Positions 26,806 to 36,151 of a stretch of DNA of 64,000 nt are shown here, piece by piece. The first letter of the stretch is position 1. The number at the start of each line of letters is the position of its first letter. The DNA comes from Pseudooceanicola sp. HF7 (GTDB lineage: Bacteria > Pseudomonadota > Alphaproteobacteria > Rhodobacterales > Rhodobacteraceae), in the NCBI RefSeq assembly GCF_011806405.1, contig NZ_JAATOW010000008.1:1-64000 (forward strand), read 5' to 3'. The notes under the pieces are model-generated. The model was not told where the DNA came from, made no database searches, and saw only the letters and a program-made list of their open reading frames with translations. The position numbers and the translations under genes are program-made.

Positions 26806-28112
26806 TGCGTTTCGTCCTTCCCCTCGTGGCCACGCTCGTAGCCTTTCCGGCCCTGGCAGAGACAGAGATCCAGCCGGTCACCAGCCCCGGTGGCATCGAC
26901 GCCTGGCTGGTAGAGGAGCACTCCATACCCTTCGTTGCGCTCGAATTGCGCTTTGCCGGCGGCGCTTCGCTGGATGAAGAGGGCAAGCGCGGGGCGACCT
27001 ACCTGATGACCGGGCTGCTTGAAGAGGGCTCCGGCGAGATGGATTCCCGCGCCTTTGCCAAGGCGACGGACGCGCTGGCAGCCAGCTTCAGCTACGATGT
27101 CTCCGATGACAGCGTCTCCATCTCTGCGCGCTTCCTGACGGAGAATCGCGACCAAGCAGTGGACCTGCTGCGCCAGAGCCTTGTGGACACGACCTTCCCC
27201 GAGGATGCCATTGCACGGGTGCAGGGGCAGATCGTCTCCTCCCTGCGGTCGGATGAGCAGGATCCCCAGACCATCGCCGCGCGGGCTTTCAACGCGCAGG
27301 CCTTTGCCGATCATCCCTATGCCACCCCCAAGGAAGGTACCATCGAAGGGGTCGAGACGCTGACGCAGGAGGACATGTTCACCGCGCGCGACAACGTTCT
27401 GGTGAAGGATCGTGTCAGCGTGGCGGCCGTCGGGGATATTACCCCCGAAGAACTGGGCGCGCTGCTGGATCGCCTGCTGGGCGATCTGCCCACGGGCGGC
27501 GCGCCGCTGCCGGCCATGGCGGATATCCAGATTCAGCCGGGGGTCAGCATTCTGCCCTTCGATACGCCCCAGGCCCAGGTGATCTGGGGGCAGGAGGGGC
27601 TGGACCTGGAAGATCCCGATTTCTTCCCGGCCTACATCCTGAACACGATCCTTGGCGGCGGCGGCTTTGAAAGCCGGCTGATGCACGAGGTGCGTGAAAA
27701 GCGCGGCCTGACCTATGGTGTCTATTCCTGGCTCGCGGATCGTGACTACGCCGATCTCTGGCAGGGGGCCGTGGCGTCCTCCAATGATCGCGTGGCCGAG
27801 GCGATCGACGTCATCCGCTCCGAATGGGCGCGCATCGCCGAAGATGGCGTGACCGAGGAAGAGCTTGAAGCGGCGCAGAAATACATGACCGGGGAATACC
27901 CGCTGCGCTTTGACGGCAATGGTCCCATCGCCTCCATCCTGGTGGGGATGCAGCATGACGGGATGTCCATCGACTACCCCGAAAGCCGCAATGACCGGGT
28001 GAACGCCGTGACCCTGGAAGAGATCAACCGCGTTGCGCGCGAACGACTGGACCCGGACAAGCTGCGCTTCGTCGTGGTGGGGCAGCCGGAAGGGCTGGAA
28101 GAGGTCAACTGA
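26802..28112 (+). CDS. Secreted M16 peptidase-like protein lacking the zinc site
   Basis: 436 aa with a signal peptide (1-19, FPALA). The fold follows M16 (GGGGFESRLMHEVREKRGLTYGVYS near 284-308 is the substrate-binding block), but the zinc motif is replaced by ATYLMTGLLEEGSG, so it is not catalytic alone. It is co-translated with the active subunit (ATGA overlap) and probably forms a heterodimer with it, supplying the substrate-binding half. An intrinsic terminator follows. Confidence 0.92.
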   Translation: MMRFVLPLVATLVAFPALAETEIQPVTSPGGIDAWLVEEHSIPFVALELRFAGGASLDEEGKRGATYLMTGLLEEGSGEMDSRAFAKATDALAASFSYDVSDDSVSISARFLTENRDQAVDLLRQSLVDTTFPEDAIARVQGQIVSSLRSDEQDPQTIAARAFNAQAFADHPYATPKEGTIEGVETLTQEDMFTARDNVLVKDRVSVAAVGDITPEELGALLDRLLGDLPTGGAPLPAMADIQIQPGVSILPFDTPQAQVIWGQEGLDLEDPDFFPAYILNTILGGGGFESRLMHEVREKRGLTYGVYSWLADRDYADLWQGAVASSNDRVAEAIDVIRSEWARIAEDGVTEEELEAAQKYMTGEYPLRFDGNGPIASILVGMQHDGMSIDYPESRNDRVNAVTLEEINRVARERLDPDKLRFVVVGQPEGLEEVN

Positions 28113-28135
28113 CCAACGCCAAAGCGCCAAGATCG

Positions 28136-28162
28136 GAGAGGGGGCAAAACGCCCCCTCTTTC
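28136..28162 (+). terminator. Intrinsic terminator of the M16 peptidase pair
   Basis: AGAGGGGGC pairs with GCCCCCTCT around loop AAAAC, followed by TTTCG. It lies 24 nt after the stop of the second peptidase gene and faces the convergent asparaginase gene. Confidence 0.8.
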
Positions 28163-28166
28163 GCGT

Positions 28167-29195
28167 TCAGGTGGGAAAGCCGGGCGCCGGGCGGATGATC
28201 CCGGTATCGAGTCCGCGGCGGTTCAGCAGCGGCACGTTCATGCGCTGTCGGGTGGCCGGGTGTTCCGGATCCAGCACGCCAAGCTCGCAGAGGATCGCCG
28301 CGATGGCGCATTCCGCACCACGGGTCCCGCCGTCGATGACCTTGAGCGCAACGCCCAGGCCAAGCTCTGGAATGATGGCGACAAAGACGGCCTCAGCCCC
28401 GGTCTTGATCGCCACCTTGTGGTCCATGGCGCGCATCAGCTCCGTGCAGGCGCGCGTTTCGCCGGCGACCATCTCGGGGAAGGTGGCCATGGCAGCGGTC
28501 AGGCGCGCCGCGGCCTTGTCGCGGACAGAGCTGCCCTTGTGCGCATTGGCGAAGAAGGCCATCGCACGGGCCAGCCCGGTGACGGAGGTGGCGAAGTTCG
28601 GGGCAGAGCAGCCGTCGATGGCATAGCCGGGGCTGTCCATGCCGGTGGTTTCCTCGAAGGCGGCGCGCACGGCCTTCTGGACCGGGTGATCGGCTTCCAC
28701 GTATTCCGTCCCGCCGCCGATGTGGCGGTTCAGGGTCAGGAAGCCTGTGTGCTTGCCCGAGCAGTTGTTGTGGATCTGGCAGGGCGTTTCACCCGCGCGG
28801 ATCATCGCGTCACGGGCCGGGATATCCGCCGGCTCCTGCGAGCCGCAGCGCAGGTCGCTTTCGCTCATGCCCATGTCGGAAAGCCAGGCGGTGACCGCTT
28901 CCGAGTGGATCGCCGCCCCATTGTGAGAGGCGCAGGCCAGGGCAAGCTGGCGATCGCTGAGGCCGGCGGCATCCGCGGCGCCGCTTTCCATCAGCGGCAG
29001 GGCCTGCAGCATCTTGCAGGAGGAGCGCGGCAGGATGATCGTTTCCGGATCTCCCCAGGCACGGACCAGCTGGCCGCTGGCATCGACGATGGCGGCATGC
29101 CCGAAGTGCATGGATTCCAGGATCGGGCCGCGCCAGACCTCGACCAGTTTGGTGGCGCCGGTGTCCACTGCGTTCTCTGTTCCCTTGATCCCCAT
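28167..29195 (-). CDS. L-asparaginase II-type protein (Rhizobium AnsA-like family)
   Basis: 342 aa. It belongs to the asparaginase family first described for the thermolabile rhizobial enzyme, unrelated to the E. coli AnsA/AnsB fold. Family blocks seen: WRGPILESMHFGHAAIVDA (21-39), PRSSCKMLQALPL (56-68), CASHNGA, HNNCSGKHTGFL (142-153) with Cys/Lys residues of the beta-lactamase-like active site, and DGCSAPNFA. It hydrolyses L-asparagine to aspartate and ammonia. ATG at 29195 is the only start matching the family N-terminus. It is divergent from the IalB-like gene. Confidence 0.9.
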   Translation of the reverse strand: MGIKGTENAVDTGATKLVEVWRGPILESMHFGHAAIVDASGQLVRAWGDPETIILPRSSCKMLQALPLMESGAADAAGLSDRQLALACASHNGAAIHSEAVTAWLSDMGMSESDLRCGSQEPADIPARDAMIRAGETPCQIHNNCSGKHTGFLTLNRHIGGGTEYVEADHPVQKAVRAAFEETTGMDSPGYAIDGCSAPNFATSVTGLARAMAFFANAHKGSSVRDKAAARLTAAMATFPEMVAGETRACTELMRAMDHKVAIKTGAEAVFVAIIPELGLGVALKVIDGGTRGAECAIAAILCELGVLDPEHPATRQRMNVPLLNRRGLDTGIIRPAPGFPT

Positions 29196-29354
29196 GGCCT
29201 GCCTCTCGAAGATGTGCGGTTTTCTGCCCAATCGGACTTTCGTATGTGGCAGCTTTGCGTCTATTATTGCAATGTCGAGTACGCAGAAAGCCCCGCAGAC
29301 GAAGCCAATTCGCAGGGGCACAAATGAGGCAAGTACAGCTTGGAGGCTGGACAG

Positions 29355-29879
29355 ATGACATCTCGGATCTTTGGGGTAGCGCTCGCCATTCTGGCAGCCA
29401 CCGGCGGTCAGGCCATGGCGCAGAGCGTCAGTGAAAATCAGGTTGCGGTCATGACCGACTGGAGCGTTTTCGAGGAAAGCGATCCGAAGGAGTGCTGGGC
29501 GGTGTCCCAGCCGAAGGAAACGGTCAATACGCGCAACGGCCAGGTCGTTTCGGTGCGGCGCAGCGAAATCCGCCTGATGGCCTTCTTCCGGCCCGGCGCG
29601 GACCTGAGCGGCCAGATCGCCTTTACCGGCGGCTATCCCTTTGCGGACGGGTCCACCGTCAGCCTGAACGTGGATGGCAGCTCTTTCGAACTTTACACGC
29701 AGGGCGAATGGGCCTGGCCGGCAAACACCGGCGATGACGGCAAGATCCTTGCCGCGCTCAAGGGCGGATCGGAAGCCACGCTCACCGGCCGCTCCGGCCG
29801 GGGTACTGTGACCAAGGATACGTTCTCCCTCATGGGGTTCACCGCCGCGGTCGAGGACAGCGCCGGCCGCTGCAAGTAA
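29355..29879 (+). CDS. Invasion-associated locus B (IalB)-like exported protein
   Basis: 174 aa. A signal peptide (about 1-25, ending GGQAMAQ) is followed by the IalB pattern: an early DWSVF, a cysteine in KECWAVSQPKE, central RRSEIRLMAFF, and a late FSLMGFTAAVEDSAGRC with a second cysteine that may pair with the first. IalB of Bartonella affects erythrocyte entry, but homologues are common in free-living alphaproteobacteria with unknown role. ATG at 29355 has TTGGAGG 8 nt upstream. Monocistronic, with a probable terminator after it. Confidence 0.82.
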   Translation: MTSRIFGVALAILAATGGQAMAQSVSENQVAVMTDWSVFEESDPKECWAVSQPKETVNTRNGQVVSVRRSEIRLMAFFRPGADLSGQIAFTGGYPFADGSTVSLNVDGSSFELYTQGEWAWPANTGDDGKILAALKGGSEATLTGRSGRGTVTKDTFSLMGFTAAVEDSAGRCK

Positions 29880-29905
29880 GCCCCCACGCAGGGCGCAGGG
29901 AATGG

Positions 29906-29939
29906 AAGGGGGCGGGCCTTTGGCACGCGCCCTCCTTTT
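29906..29939 (+). terminator. Probable intrinsic terminator of the IalB-like gene
   Basis: AAGGGGGCG pairs imperfectly (one G-U pair, one bulge) with CGCCCTCCTT, followed by TTTTC. It lies about 27 nt after the stop. Confidence 0.55.
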
Positions 29940-30004
29940 CATGTGGAAAAGAATCCGCTATAGGCCCAGTCTTTCCCTGAACGGTTTTCCAGCAGGAGCC
30001 AGAT

Positions 30005-31204
30005 ATGAGCCAGGCCGACGGCGCGGGCGCCAATGCCCCGATCACGCAGGATGTCATGACGATCCCCCGGAAGGTTCCGGCGGGACCGGTGAACCTTGTC
30101 GGTCTGACACGCCCCGCCCTGCGCGAGGCGCTGCTGGAAATCGGCACGCCTGAGAAGCAGGCCAAGATGCGGGTCAACCAGCTGTGGCAGTGGATCTATC
30201 ACTGGGGCGTGCGCGACTTTGACAAGATGACCAACCTTGCCAAGGACTTCCGCGCCAAGCTGGCAGAGAACTTCGTGATCGACCTGCCAGAGATCGTGTC
30301 CAAGAACGTCTCTGCCGATGGCACGCGGAAATATCTGGTGCGGATCGCTGGCGGTCACGAGGTCGAGGTGGTCTATATCCCCGAAACCGATCGTGGCACG
30401 CTCTGCATCTCTTCGCAGGTGGGCTGCACGCTGACCTGTTCCTTCTGCCACACCGGCACCCAGAAACTGGTGCGCAACCTGACCGCCGGTGAAATCGTCG
30501 GCCAGATCATGCTGGCGCGCGACGATCTGGACGAATGGCCCGAGCCCGGCACGGGCACCGGAGAGAACGGCCCCCGTCTGCTGAGCAACATCGTGCTGAT
30601 GGGCATGGGCGAGCCGCTCTACAACTTCGACAACGTGCGCGACGCGATGAAGATCGCCATGGACGGAGAGGGCATCGCCCTGTCCCGCCGCCGCATCACG
30701 CTGTCCACCTCTGGCGTCGTGCCGGAGATCGCCAAGACGGCCGAGGAAATCGGCTGCCTGCTTGCGGTTTCCTTCCATGCCACCACGGACGAGGTGCGCG
30801 ACAAGCTGGTGCCGATCAACAAGCGCTGGAACATCGAGACGCTGCTTGCGGCGCTCAAGGAATACCCGCGCCTGTCCAACTCCGAACGGATCACCTTTGA
30901 ATACGTGATGCTGAAGGACGTGAACGATTCCGATGCCGATGCCCGCCGCCTGGTGAAGCTGATTTCCGGCATTCCGGCGAAGATCAACCTGATCCCCTTC
31001 AACGAATGGCCCGGCGCGCCCTACCAGCGGTCCGACTGGTCCCGGATCGAGGCCTTCGCGGATATCGTCTACAAGGCGGGCTATGCCTCGCCCATCCGGA
31101 CCCCCCGTGGTGAAGATATCATGGCCGCCTGCGGTCAGCTCAAGTCCGCCACGGAGCGCGCCCGGAAATCCCGCGCGCAGATCGCCGCGGAATCCGGGCT
31201 CTGA
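30005..31204 (+). CDS. rlmN: Dual-specificity 23S rRNA/tRNA C2-adenosine methyltransferase
   Basis: 399 aa. RlmN is a radical-SAM enzyme that methylates A2503 of 23S rRNA and A37 of some tRNAs. The iron-sulfur motif is Cys141-xxx-Cys145-xx-Cys148 in [12 protein letters not shown] further conserved cysteine lies near the C-terminus in IMAACGQLK, used for the methyl-carrying intermediate together with a mid-protein block TLSTSGVVP. The N-terminal accessory helical domain (30-100) is present. AGCAGGAGCC precedes the ATG. The gene stands alone. Confidence 0.96.
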   Translation: MSQADGAGANAPITQDVMTIPRKVPAGPVNLVGLTRPALREALLEIGTPEKQAKMRVNQLWQWIYHWGVRDFDKMTNLAKDFRAKLAENFVIDLPEIVSKNVSADGTRKYLVRIAGGHEVEVVYIPETDRGTLCISSQVGCTLTCSFCHTGTQKLVRNLTAGEIVGQIMLARDDLDEWPEPGTGTGENGPRLLSNIVLMGMGEPLYNFDNVRDAMKIAMDGEGIALSRRRITLSTSGVVPEIAKTAEEIGCLLAVSFHATTDEVRDKLVPINKRWNIETLLAALKEYPRLSNSERITFEYVMLKDVNDSDADARRLVKLISGIPAKINLIPFNEWPGAPYQRSDWSRIEAFADIVYKAGYASPIRTPRGEDIMAACGQLKSATERARKSRAQIAAESGL

Positions 31205-31250
31205 TCAGCGGCCCTTTTGGTGTCATGACAGCCTGAGAGAGCGGCGCGTT

Positions 31251-31300
31251 CCTGGGGGCAGGCCCCCCGTGCTGCGCCGCTTGTCGCTGGCGCTCCCGGA
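31251..31300. repeat. Dispersed intergenic repeat, diverged copy 3
   Basis: A GGGGG/CCCCC hairpin (31254-31268) is followed by CGCCGCTTGTCGCTGGCG and CTCCCGGA, the same arrangement as copies 1 and 2 with small deletions. It lies between rlmN and the convergent acr3 stop. Confidence 0.55.
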
Positions 31301-31305
31301 GGGCG

Positions 31306-32313
31306 TCAGCCGAAGCGCGTCCTTGTGCGGTTGGCGAAAGCCACGAGCGACAGCATCACAGGCACTTCCACCAGCACGCCCACCACGGTGGCAAGAGCCG
31401 CGCCCGATTGCAGGCCGAACAGGCTGATCGCGACGGCCACGGCCAGTTCGAAGAAGTTCGACGTGCCGATCATCGCGCAGGGGGCGGCGATCCGGTGCGG
31501 CACGCCCCAGGCCCAGGCAGCGCCATAGGCCAGGGCAAAGATCCCGTAGCTTTGCAGAAGGATCGGCACCGCGATCATCACGATGACCGCCGGGTTCGCC
31601 AGGATCACGCCTCCTTGCAGGCCAAAGAGGATCCCCACAGTCACCACCAGCCCGAAGACGGAGAAGGGTTTGACCTTCTGCTGGAAGCGTTCGATCGCCG
31701 CTTCGGAGCCAAGTTGCCGGCGTGTGACAAGGCCCGCGACAAGCGGAAGGGCCACGAATAGCAGCACCGAGAGCAGCAGCGTCTCCCAGGGCACGGCGAT
31801 ATCCGTGACCCCCAGCAGGAAGGCCACGATAGGCGCGAAGGCCACCACCAGCACCAAGTCGTTCACCGTGACCTGCACCAGGGTATAGGCCTCGTCCCCT
31901 TTGGTGAGGTGGGACCAGACGAAGACCATCGCGGTGCAGGGGGCTGCCCCCAGCAGGATCAGCCCGGCGGTGTATTGCGCCGCATCCTCCGGTGCAATCC
32001 AGGGGGCAAAGACGTATTCGAAGAAGAGCACGGCCATCAGCGCCATGGTGAAGGGCTTGATCAGCCAGTTCACCACCAGCGTGATCACCAGCCCCTTGGG
32101 CTGCTTCATCACGCCGCCCATGGACTGCGGATCAACGCCGACCATCATCGGGTAGACCATTGCCCAGATCAGCACCGCCACCACGATGTTGACCCGCGCG
32201 ATCTCTGCCGCCGCGATCAGCTGGAAAAGGCCGGGCAGCAGGGTGCCAAGCGCCAGGCCCGCCAGGATGGCAAGCCCGACCCAGACCGTGAGGTAACGTT
32301 CGAAAATGCTCAT
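31306..32313 (-). CDS. acr3: ACR3-family arsenite efflux permease
   Basis: 335 aa with about ten membrane helices. ACR3 exports arsenite across the inner membrane. Family marks are present: [21 protein letters not shown] near 41-61, the essential cysteine region [20 protein letters not shown] near 115-134, and [17 protein letters not shown] near 273-289. It is the last gene of the leftward arsenic operon; its ATG overlaps the arsJ stop by 4 nt. Confidence 0.95.
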   Translation of the reverse strand: MSIFERYLTVWVGLAILAGLALGTLLPGLFQLIAAAEIARVNIVVAVLIWAMVYPMMVGVDPQSMGGVMKQPKGLVITLVVNWLIKPFTMALMAVLFFEYVFAPWIAPEDAAQYTAGLILLGAAPCTAMVFVWSHLTKGDEAYTLVQVTVNDLVLVVAFAPIVAFLLGVTDIAVPWETLLLSVLLFVALPLVAGLVTRRQLGSEAAIERFQQKVKPFSVFGLVVTVGILFGLQGGVILANPAVIVMIAVPILLQSYGIFALAYGAAWAWGVPHRIAAPCAMIGTSNFFELAVAVAISLFGLQSGAALATVVGVLVEVPVMLSLVAFANRTRTRFG

Positions 32314-33578
32314 GCGAGGACCGGATCCTTTCGGTCTAGTTTCCCCGCGCCGAAGCGGCTTATCACCAGCAGCAGCGCGGCGGTACCAAGGCAGGCGGGC
32401 AGCCCGCCCACCTGATAGCTGAGCCCCGATAGCAGCGTGCCCAGAAGCCGCCCGGCCGCATTGGCCATGTAGTAAAAGCCCACGTCCATGGTTACCCGCT
32501 CCCCGCTGGTGAAGGCGAGGATCAGGTAGGAATGAAGAGAGGAATTGACCGCGAAGATGGCGCCAAACGCCAGCAATCCCAGCACCAGGGCCGTGGTAAG
32601 CCAGGGGGAGGGGCCGTCGCTGAGCAGGACCAGGAGGGCCAGCGCCGCGGGCAGGGCGATCAAGGCGCCGGTCCAGGCCTTGGCGGCGGCGACGATCCGG
32701 GCCTGGGGGCGGGTTGCGGCCTTCAGCAGCTTGGGGGCGGCGGCCTGGACTGCGCCATAAAGGATCGTCCAGACCGCCATGAAGCTGCCGATGGCAAAGA
32801 AGGCCGCACGGTTGCCGGCCTCGGTTCCGTCCGACAGCACGGCGTAGAAGTAGATCGGGATGCCGACCACGAACCAGACATCCCGCGCGCCGAATAGGAA
32901 GACGCGCGCGAAGCTCAGCCAGTTGACGTTCGGGTCCTTGGAGAAAACCTCTGAGAACTTCGCATCCTTGCGTCCTGTCGGCAGGCCCGGCGGCATCGTC
33001 AGGGCCACGCCGGCCAGGATCGCGGCCAGCACGACGGCCATGCTCAGCACCGATGGCACGAAGCCCAGGATCCCCAGAAGGGCGGCGCCCAGCAGGAAGC
33101 CCAGCCCCTTGACCGCGTTCTTCGACCCGGTGAGCGCCGCCACCCATCTGAACAGGCCGCCCTGTCCCGTCGGCGCCAGCAGCTTGACCGCCGATTTCGA
33201 CGACATCTTGGCCAGGTCCTTCGCCACGCCCGAAGCGCCCTGCACCGCCATGACGAAGATGACGGAGGTGGTGACGCTCCACTCCGTTGACAGGCAGGCC
33301 AGTGCCAGCAGGGCCAACACCTGGATGCCCAGCCCGGCATAGAGCGTCTTCGTCAGCCCGAAGCGCGCGGCGATCCAGCCGGCGGAGAGATTGGTGAGGA
33401 TCCCCGCGACCTCGTAGAGCAGGAACAGGTACGCCAGCTGCACAGGGCTGAAGCCGAGGCCGTGGAAATGCAGCAGCACCAGCATCCGCAGCGCCCCGTC
33501 GGTCAGCATGAAGGCCCAGTAGGCCGCAGTGACAGAGATATAGGCCGTCAGGCCCTCGGGCCGTGCGGCAGAGGTCAC
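32310..33578 (-). CDS. arsJ: ArsJ organoarsenical efflux MFS transporter
   Basis: 422 aa, about twelve membrane helices. ArsJ exports 1-arseno-3-phosphoglycerate, the unstable product made by a co-encoded glyceraldehyde-3-phosphate dehydrogenase from arsenate. Matching features: [22 protein letters not shown] at the N-terminus, [16 protein letters not shown] in the middle, and adjacency to a dedicated gap gene. The GTG start at 33578 overlaps the GAPDH stop (GTGA) and gives the family N-terminus; an upstream ATG would run inside the GAPDH gene. It is followed by acr3 with another 4-nt overlap. Confidence 0.93.
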   Translation of the reverse strand: MTSAARPEGLTAYISVTAAYWAFMLTDGALRMLVLLHFHGLGFSPVQLAYLFLLYEVAGILTNLSAGWIAARFGLTKTLYAGLGIQVLALLALACLSTEWSVTTSVIFVMAVQGASGVAKDLAKMSSKSAVKLLAPTGQGGLFRWVAALTGSKNAVKGLGFLLGAALLGILGFVPSVLSMAVVLAAILAGVALTMPPGLPTGRKDAKFSEVFSKDPNVNWLSFARVFLFGARDVWFVVGIPIYFYAVLSDGTEAGNRAAFFAIGSFMAVWTILYGAVQAAAPKLLKAATRPQARIVAAAKAWTGALIALPAALALLVLLSDGPSPWLTTALVLGLLAFGAIFAVNSSLHSYLILAFTSGERVTMDVGFYYMANAAGRLLGTLLSGLSYQVGGLPACLGTAALLLVISRFGAGKLDRKDPVLA

Positions 33579-34573
33579 AGGCTGTTCCCCACCATCCGGG
33601 CCACGTCCACCAGCCGGTGCGCATAGCCCCATTCGTTATCGTACCAGGCGTAGATCTTCACCTGGGTGCCGTTCACCACCATGGTCGAAGGCGCATCCAC
33701 GATCGAGCTTCGGTCATCGTTGGTGTAATCGGTGGAGACCAGCGGGCGGGTTTCATACCCCAGGATGCCCTTGAGCGGACCATTGGCGGCGGCTTCAAAG
33801 AGCGCGTTCACCTCTTCGGCTGTCGTCTCGCGCTCCACTTCGAAGACGCAATCGGTGAGCGAGGCATTCAGCAGCGGGACCCGCACGGCATGGCCGTTCA
33901 GCCGGCCCGTGAGCTCCGGATAGATCAGCGTGATCGCGGTGGCCGATCCCGTGGTCGTCGGGATCAGCGAATTCAGTGCCGATCGCGCCCGCCGCAGATC
34001 CTTGTGCGGCCGGTCCACGATGGTCTGCGTATTGGTCACGTCATGGATCGTGGTCATTGAGCCATGGCGGATCCCCAGCCCCTCGTGGATGACCTTCACG
34101 ACGGGGGCCAGGCAGTTGGTGGTACAGCTTGCCGCCGTGACGATCTGGTGCGCCGCAGGGTCGTAGCTGTCGTGGTTCACGCCCATGACGATATTGGCAG
34201 TGGGCCCGTCCTTGACCGGGGCGGAAACGACGACCTTCTTAACGCCGGCCTTGAAATAGGGGGCCAGGGCGGCCTCTGACTTGAATTTCCCGGTGCAGTC
34301 GATGACCACGTCCACGCCCTCCAGTGGCAGGCTGGACAGATCCCCGGTGCCTATGAAGGGCAGGCGGGTGCCATCGATCAGCACGGCATCGTCGTCATGG
34401 CCAAAGCTGGCGGGCCAGCGGCCGTGGACCGTGTCGAACTCCAGCAAGTGTGCGTGATCCGCGGCGCTGCCTGCGGCATCATTGATCCAGGCGATATCGG
34501 CACCAGAGGCAAGCAGAGGCCGCAGGGCCAGCTTTCCGATCCTGCCAAGGCCGTTGAGAGCGTAGGTGGTCAT
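33575..34573 (-). CDS. gapdh: ArsJ-associated glyceraldehyde-3-phosphate dehydrogenase
   Basis: 332 aa, full GAPDH. NAD-binding [14 protein letters not shown] (7-20), catalytic Cys150 in [12 protein letters not shown] with the following His region, and the C-terminal [14 protein letters not shown] block are intact. In arsenic islands this enzyme uses arsenate in place of phosphate to form 1-arseno-3-phosphoglycerate, which ArsJ exports. The position between arsR-arsC and arsJ, with 4-nt overlaps on both sides, supports that role over central glycolysis. Confidence 0.93.
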   Translation of the reverse strand: MTTYALNGLGRIGKLALRPLLASGADIAWINDAAGSAADHAHLLEFDTVHGRWPASFGHDDDAVLIDGTRLPFIGTGDLSSLPLEGVDVVIDCTGKFKSEAALAPYFKAGVKKVVVSAPVKDGPTANIVMGVNHDSYDPAAHQIVTAASCTTNCLAPVVKVIHEGLGIRHGSMTTIHDVTNTQTIVDRPHKDLRRARSALNSLIPTTTGSATAITLIYPELTGRLNGHAVRVPLLNASLTDCVFEVERETTAEEVNALFEAAANGPLKGILGYETRPLVSTDYTNDDRSSIVDAPSTMVVNGTQVKIYAWYDNEWGYAHRLVDVARMVGNSL

Positions 34574-35415
34574 GCGTTTTCGGTACCGTGTGAGAGGGCG
34601 ATTTCATCGACGCGCGCCTGCAGCGAAGCGCGGTCAAGCTGGTCGAAGGGCAGGGCGGCGAAGGCGGTGATGCGGTTCTTCAGGGCCCCGTAGGCCTGCT
34701 GGAACGCAAGCATTCTTTCCGCGTCGCTGCCGGTGGCCTTGGACGGATCGGGCTGACCCCAATGGGCGCTGACCGGCTGGCCGGGCCAGGCCGGGCATTC
34801 CTCGTTCGCGGCGCTGTCGCAGACGGTAAAGACGAAATCCATCACCGGGGCATCGGGGCCCGAGAATTCCTCTACCGATTTCGAGCGCAGGCCAGAGGTG
34901 TCGTGCCCCTTCGCGCGCAGCATCTCAAGGGCGGTGGGGTTCGGGGCCGTGGCCGGGGCGGTTCCGGCGGAGTACACGTTGAAGATCCCACCGCTTAGCT
35001 GGGTCAGCAGCGCCTCGGCAAAGATGGAGCGCGCGGAATTGGCCGTGCAGATGAACAGCACGTTATAGGGGGGCTTGCGGACCACGGGCGAGGAGGCCGC
35101 CTGGGCCAGGTCCGGTCTGAAACAGAGCTCCGGCCGGCTGCGGCAGCAATCGGCAAAGAGGTAGGTCAGCATCGTGCTGGCGGATGTGACATTCGCCCTG
35201 TACCGCAGGGAGGTCCCCATGCGGTGTTGCTCCACCAGTCCCACCTTGCGCAGGGCCGACAGATATACCGACAGGGTAGAGGCCTTGAGCCCCGTGGCCT
35301 CGGCGATTTCACCGGCGGGCATTTCGTCCGGGTAGCGGCGCATCAACATGCGCCAGACCATCAGGCGCTGCGGGTGACCTAGCACGGCAAGCTGGGTATG
35401 AGTCTCTATTTCCAT
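34570..35415 (-). CDS. ArsR repressor - ArsC arsenate reductase fusion
   Basis: 281 aa. Residues 1-100 are an ArsR-type winged helix ([37 protein letters not shown]) ending in a Cys-rich segment with Cys90, Cys91 and Cys98, likely the arsenite sensor. Residues 115-270 are a low-molecular-weight-phosphatase-type arsenate reductase: P-loop [10 protein letters not shown] with Cys123, then Cys199 and Cys207 in [17 protein letters not shown], the relay cysteines. It is the first gene of the operon. No clear ribosome-binding site precedes the ATG at 35415. Confidence 0.92.
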   Translation of the reverse strand: MEIETHTQLAVLGHPQRLMVWRMLMRRYPDEMPAGEIAEATGLKASTLSVYLSALRKVGLVEQHRMGTSLRYRANVTSASTMLTYLFADCCRSRPELCFRPDLAQAASSPVVRKPPYNVLFICTANSARSIFAEALLTQLSGGIFNVYSAGTAPATAPNPTALEMLRAKGHDTSGLRSKSVEEFSGPDAPVMDFVFTVCDSAANEECPAWPGQPVSAHWGQPDPSKATGSDAERMLAFQQAYGALKNRITAFAALPFDQLDRASLQARVDEIALSHGTENA

Positions 35416-35426
35416 ATTTCATGAAG
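35416..35426 (-). promoter_or_regulatory. Candidate ArsR operator
   Basis: The 8-bp palindrome TTCATGAA (35418-35425) sits 2-3 nt upstream of the arsR-arsC start codon within an A/T-rich patch in otherwise GC-rich DNA. ArsR operators are A/T-rich inverted repeats near the promoter. A TTGACT hexamer further upstream (about 35469-35474, minus strand) could be a -35 box, but I see no good -10. Confidence 0.35.
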
Positions 35427-35473
35427 TAGAGGGCGCCCGCAGACCCGGCAAGTGAAAGTTTTGTGGCAGTCAA

Positions 35474-35505
35474 GGTTGGCAGGGCCCGGGTGGGGCCTGC
35501 CAACC
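35474..35505 (-). terminator. Hairpin at the end of the rpoE-chrR transcript
   Basis: GGTTGGCAGG (35474-35483) and CCTGCCAACC (35496-35505) form a perfect 10-bp stem 11 nt past the chrR stop. There is only a weak T content afterwards on the minus strand, so termination is probable but not certain. Confidence 0.6.
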
Positions 35506-35515
35506 GCCCCAAGCG

Positions 35516-36151
35516 TCAGATCCGCAGGAAGGGTTGCGCCAACCGGGGCAGCAGTGACTTGAACCGCAGGCGGGCATCGGTGGCGGCCAGGCAGATGCAG
35601 GCGGCGCCGTGATCCGCGATGGGTGTATGTTCCAGGCTTTCGTCGGCCACTTCCACGTCGCCGGGACCGAACTGCCCGGTTTCATCATGGAAGGCCCCTT
35701 GCAGGACCATCGTCAACTCCGTGCCGTTGTGGCCGTGATCGGGCACGGCCATGCCGCCTGGAATGTAGAGCAGCCGGGCAGAGCTGCGTCCATCCTCGTG
35801 CAGGATCATCTGGCGCACGCCGCCGCCCGCCGCCCGCCAGCGGGGCGCCTTGCCGCCCATGGCGGCCGCCACGGGGCCGGGATAAATATCCACACGGCGG
35901 TTTTCGGGCTCAGGCTGCGGGGCTTCATCCAGGCGTGCCAGGACGTTTTCAAGCGCATCGGCACTGATCTCTTCCGCGCCGGCGCTGTCTTCCAGAAGGG
36001 CGCCGCCCAGTACCTGGTGGGCCTCCATCGCCGCGCGGCATTCATCACACATGGAGATATGCGCAGCCACGACGATCTCGAAAGCATGGGGCAGGCGACC
36101 GGCGGCATAGCCTGCCAGCATTGAGTCGGGAATATGATGGGTCATGCTCAT
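35516..36151 (-). CDS. chrR: ChrR zinc anti-sigma factor
   Basis: 211 aa. The N-terminal zinc anti-sigma domain has His6, His31, Cys35 and Cys38 in AAHISMCDEC, the same numbering as R. sphaeroides ChrR when translation starts at 36151; this supports that ATG, which also overlaps the rpoE stop (ATGA). The C-terminal cupin domain (about 95-200) includes PDHGHNGTELTMVLQGAF. ChrR holds RpoE inactive and releases it under singlet oxygen. The arrangement rpoE-chrR is the standard one. Confidence 0.94.
   Translation of the reverse strand: MSMTHHIPDSMLAGYAAGRLPHAFEIVVAAHISMCDECRAAMEAHQVLGGALLEDSAGAEEISADALENVLARLDEAPQPEPENRRVDIYPGPVAAAMGGKAPRWRAAGGGVRQMILHEDGRSSARLLYIPGGMAVPDHGHNGTELTMVLQGAFHDETGQFGPGDVEVADESLEHTPIADHGAACICLAATDARLRFKSLLPRLAQPFLRI

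Noticed and set aside
26802-28112. Second M16 gene as a pseudogene
   Set aside because: The frame is intact with signal peptide and binding block; loss of the zinc motif is normal for the partner subunit in M16 pairs.
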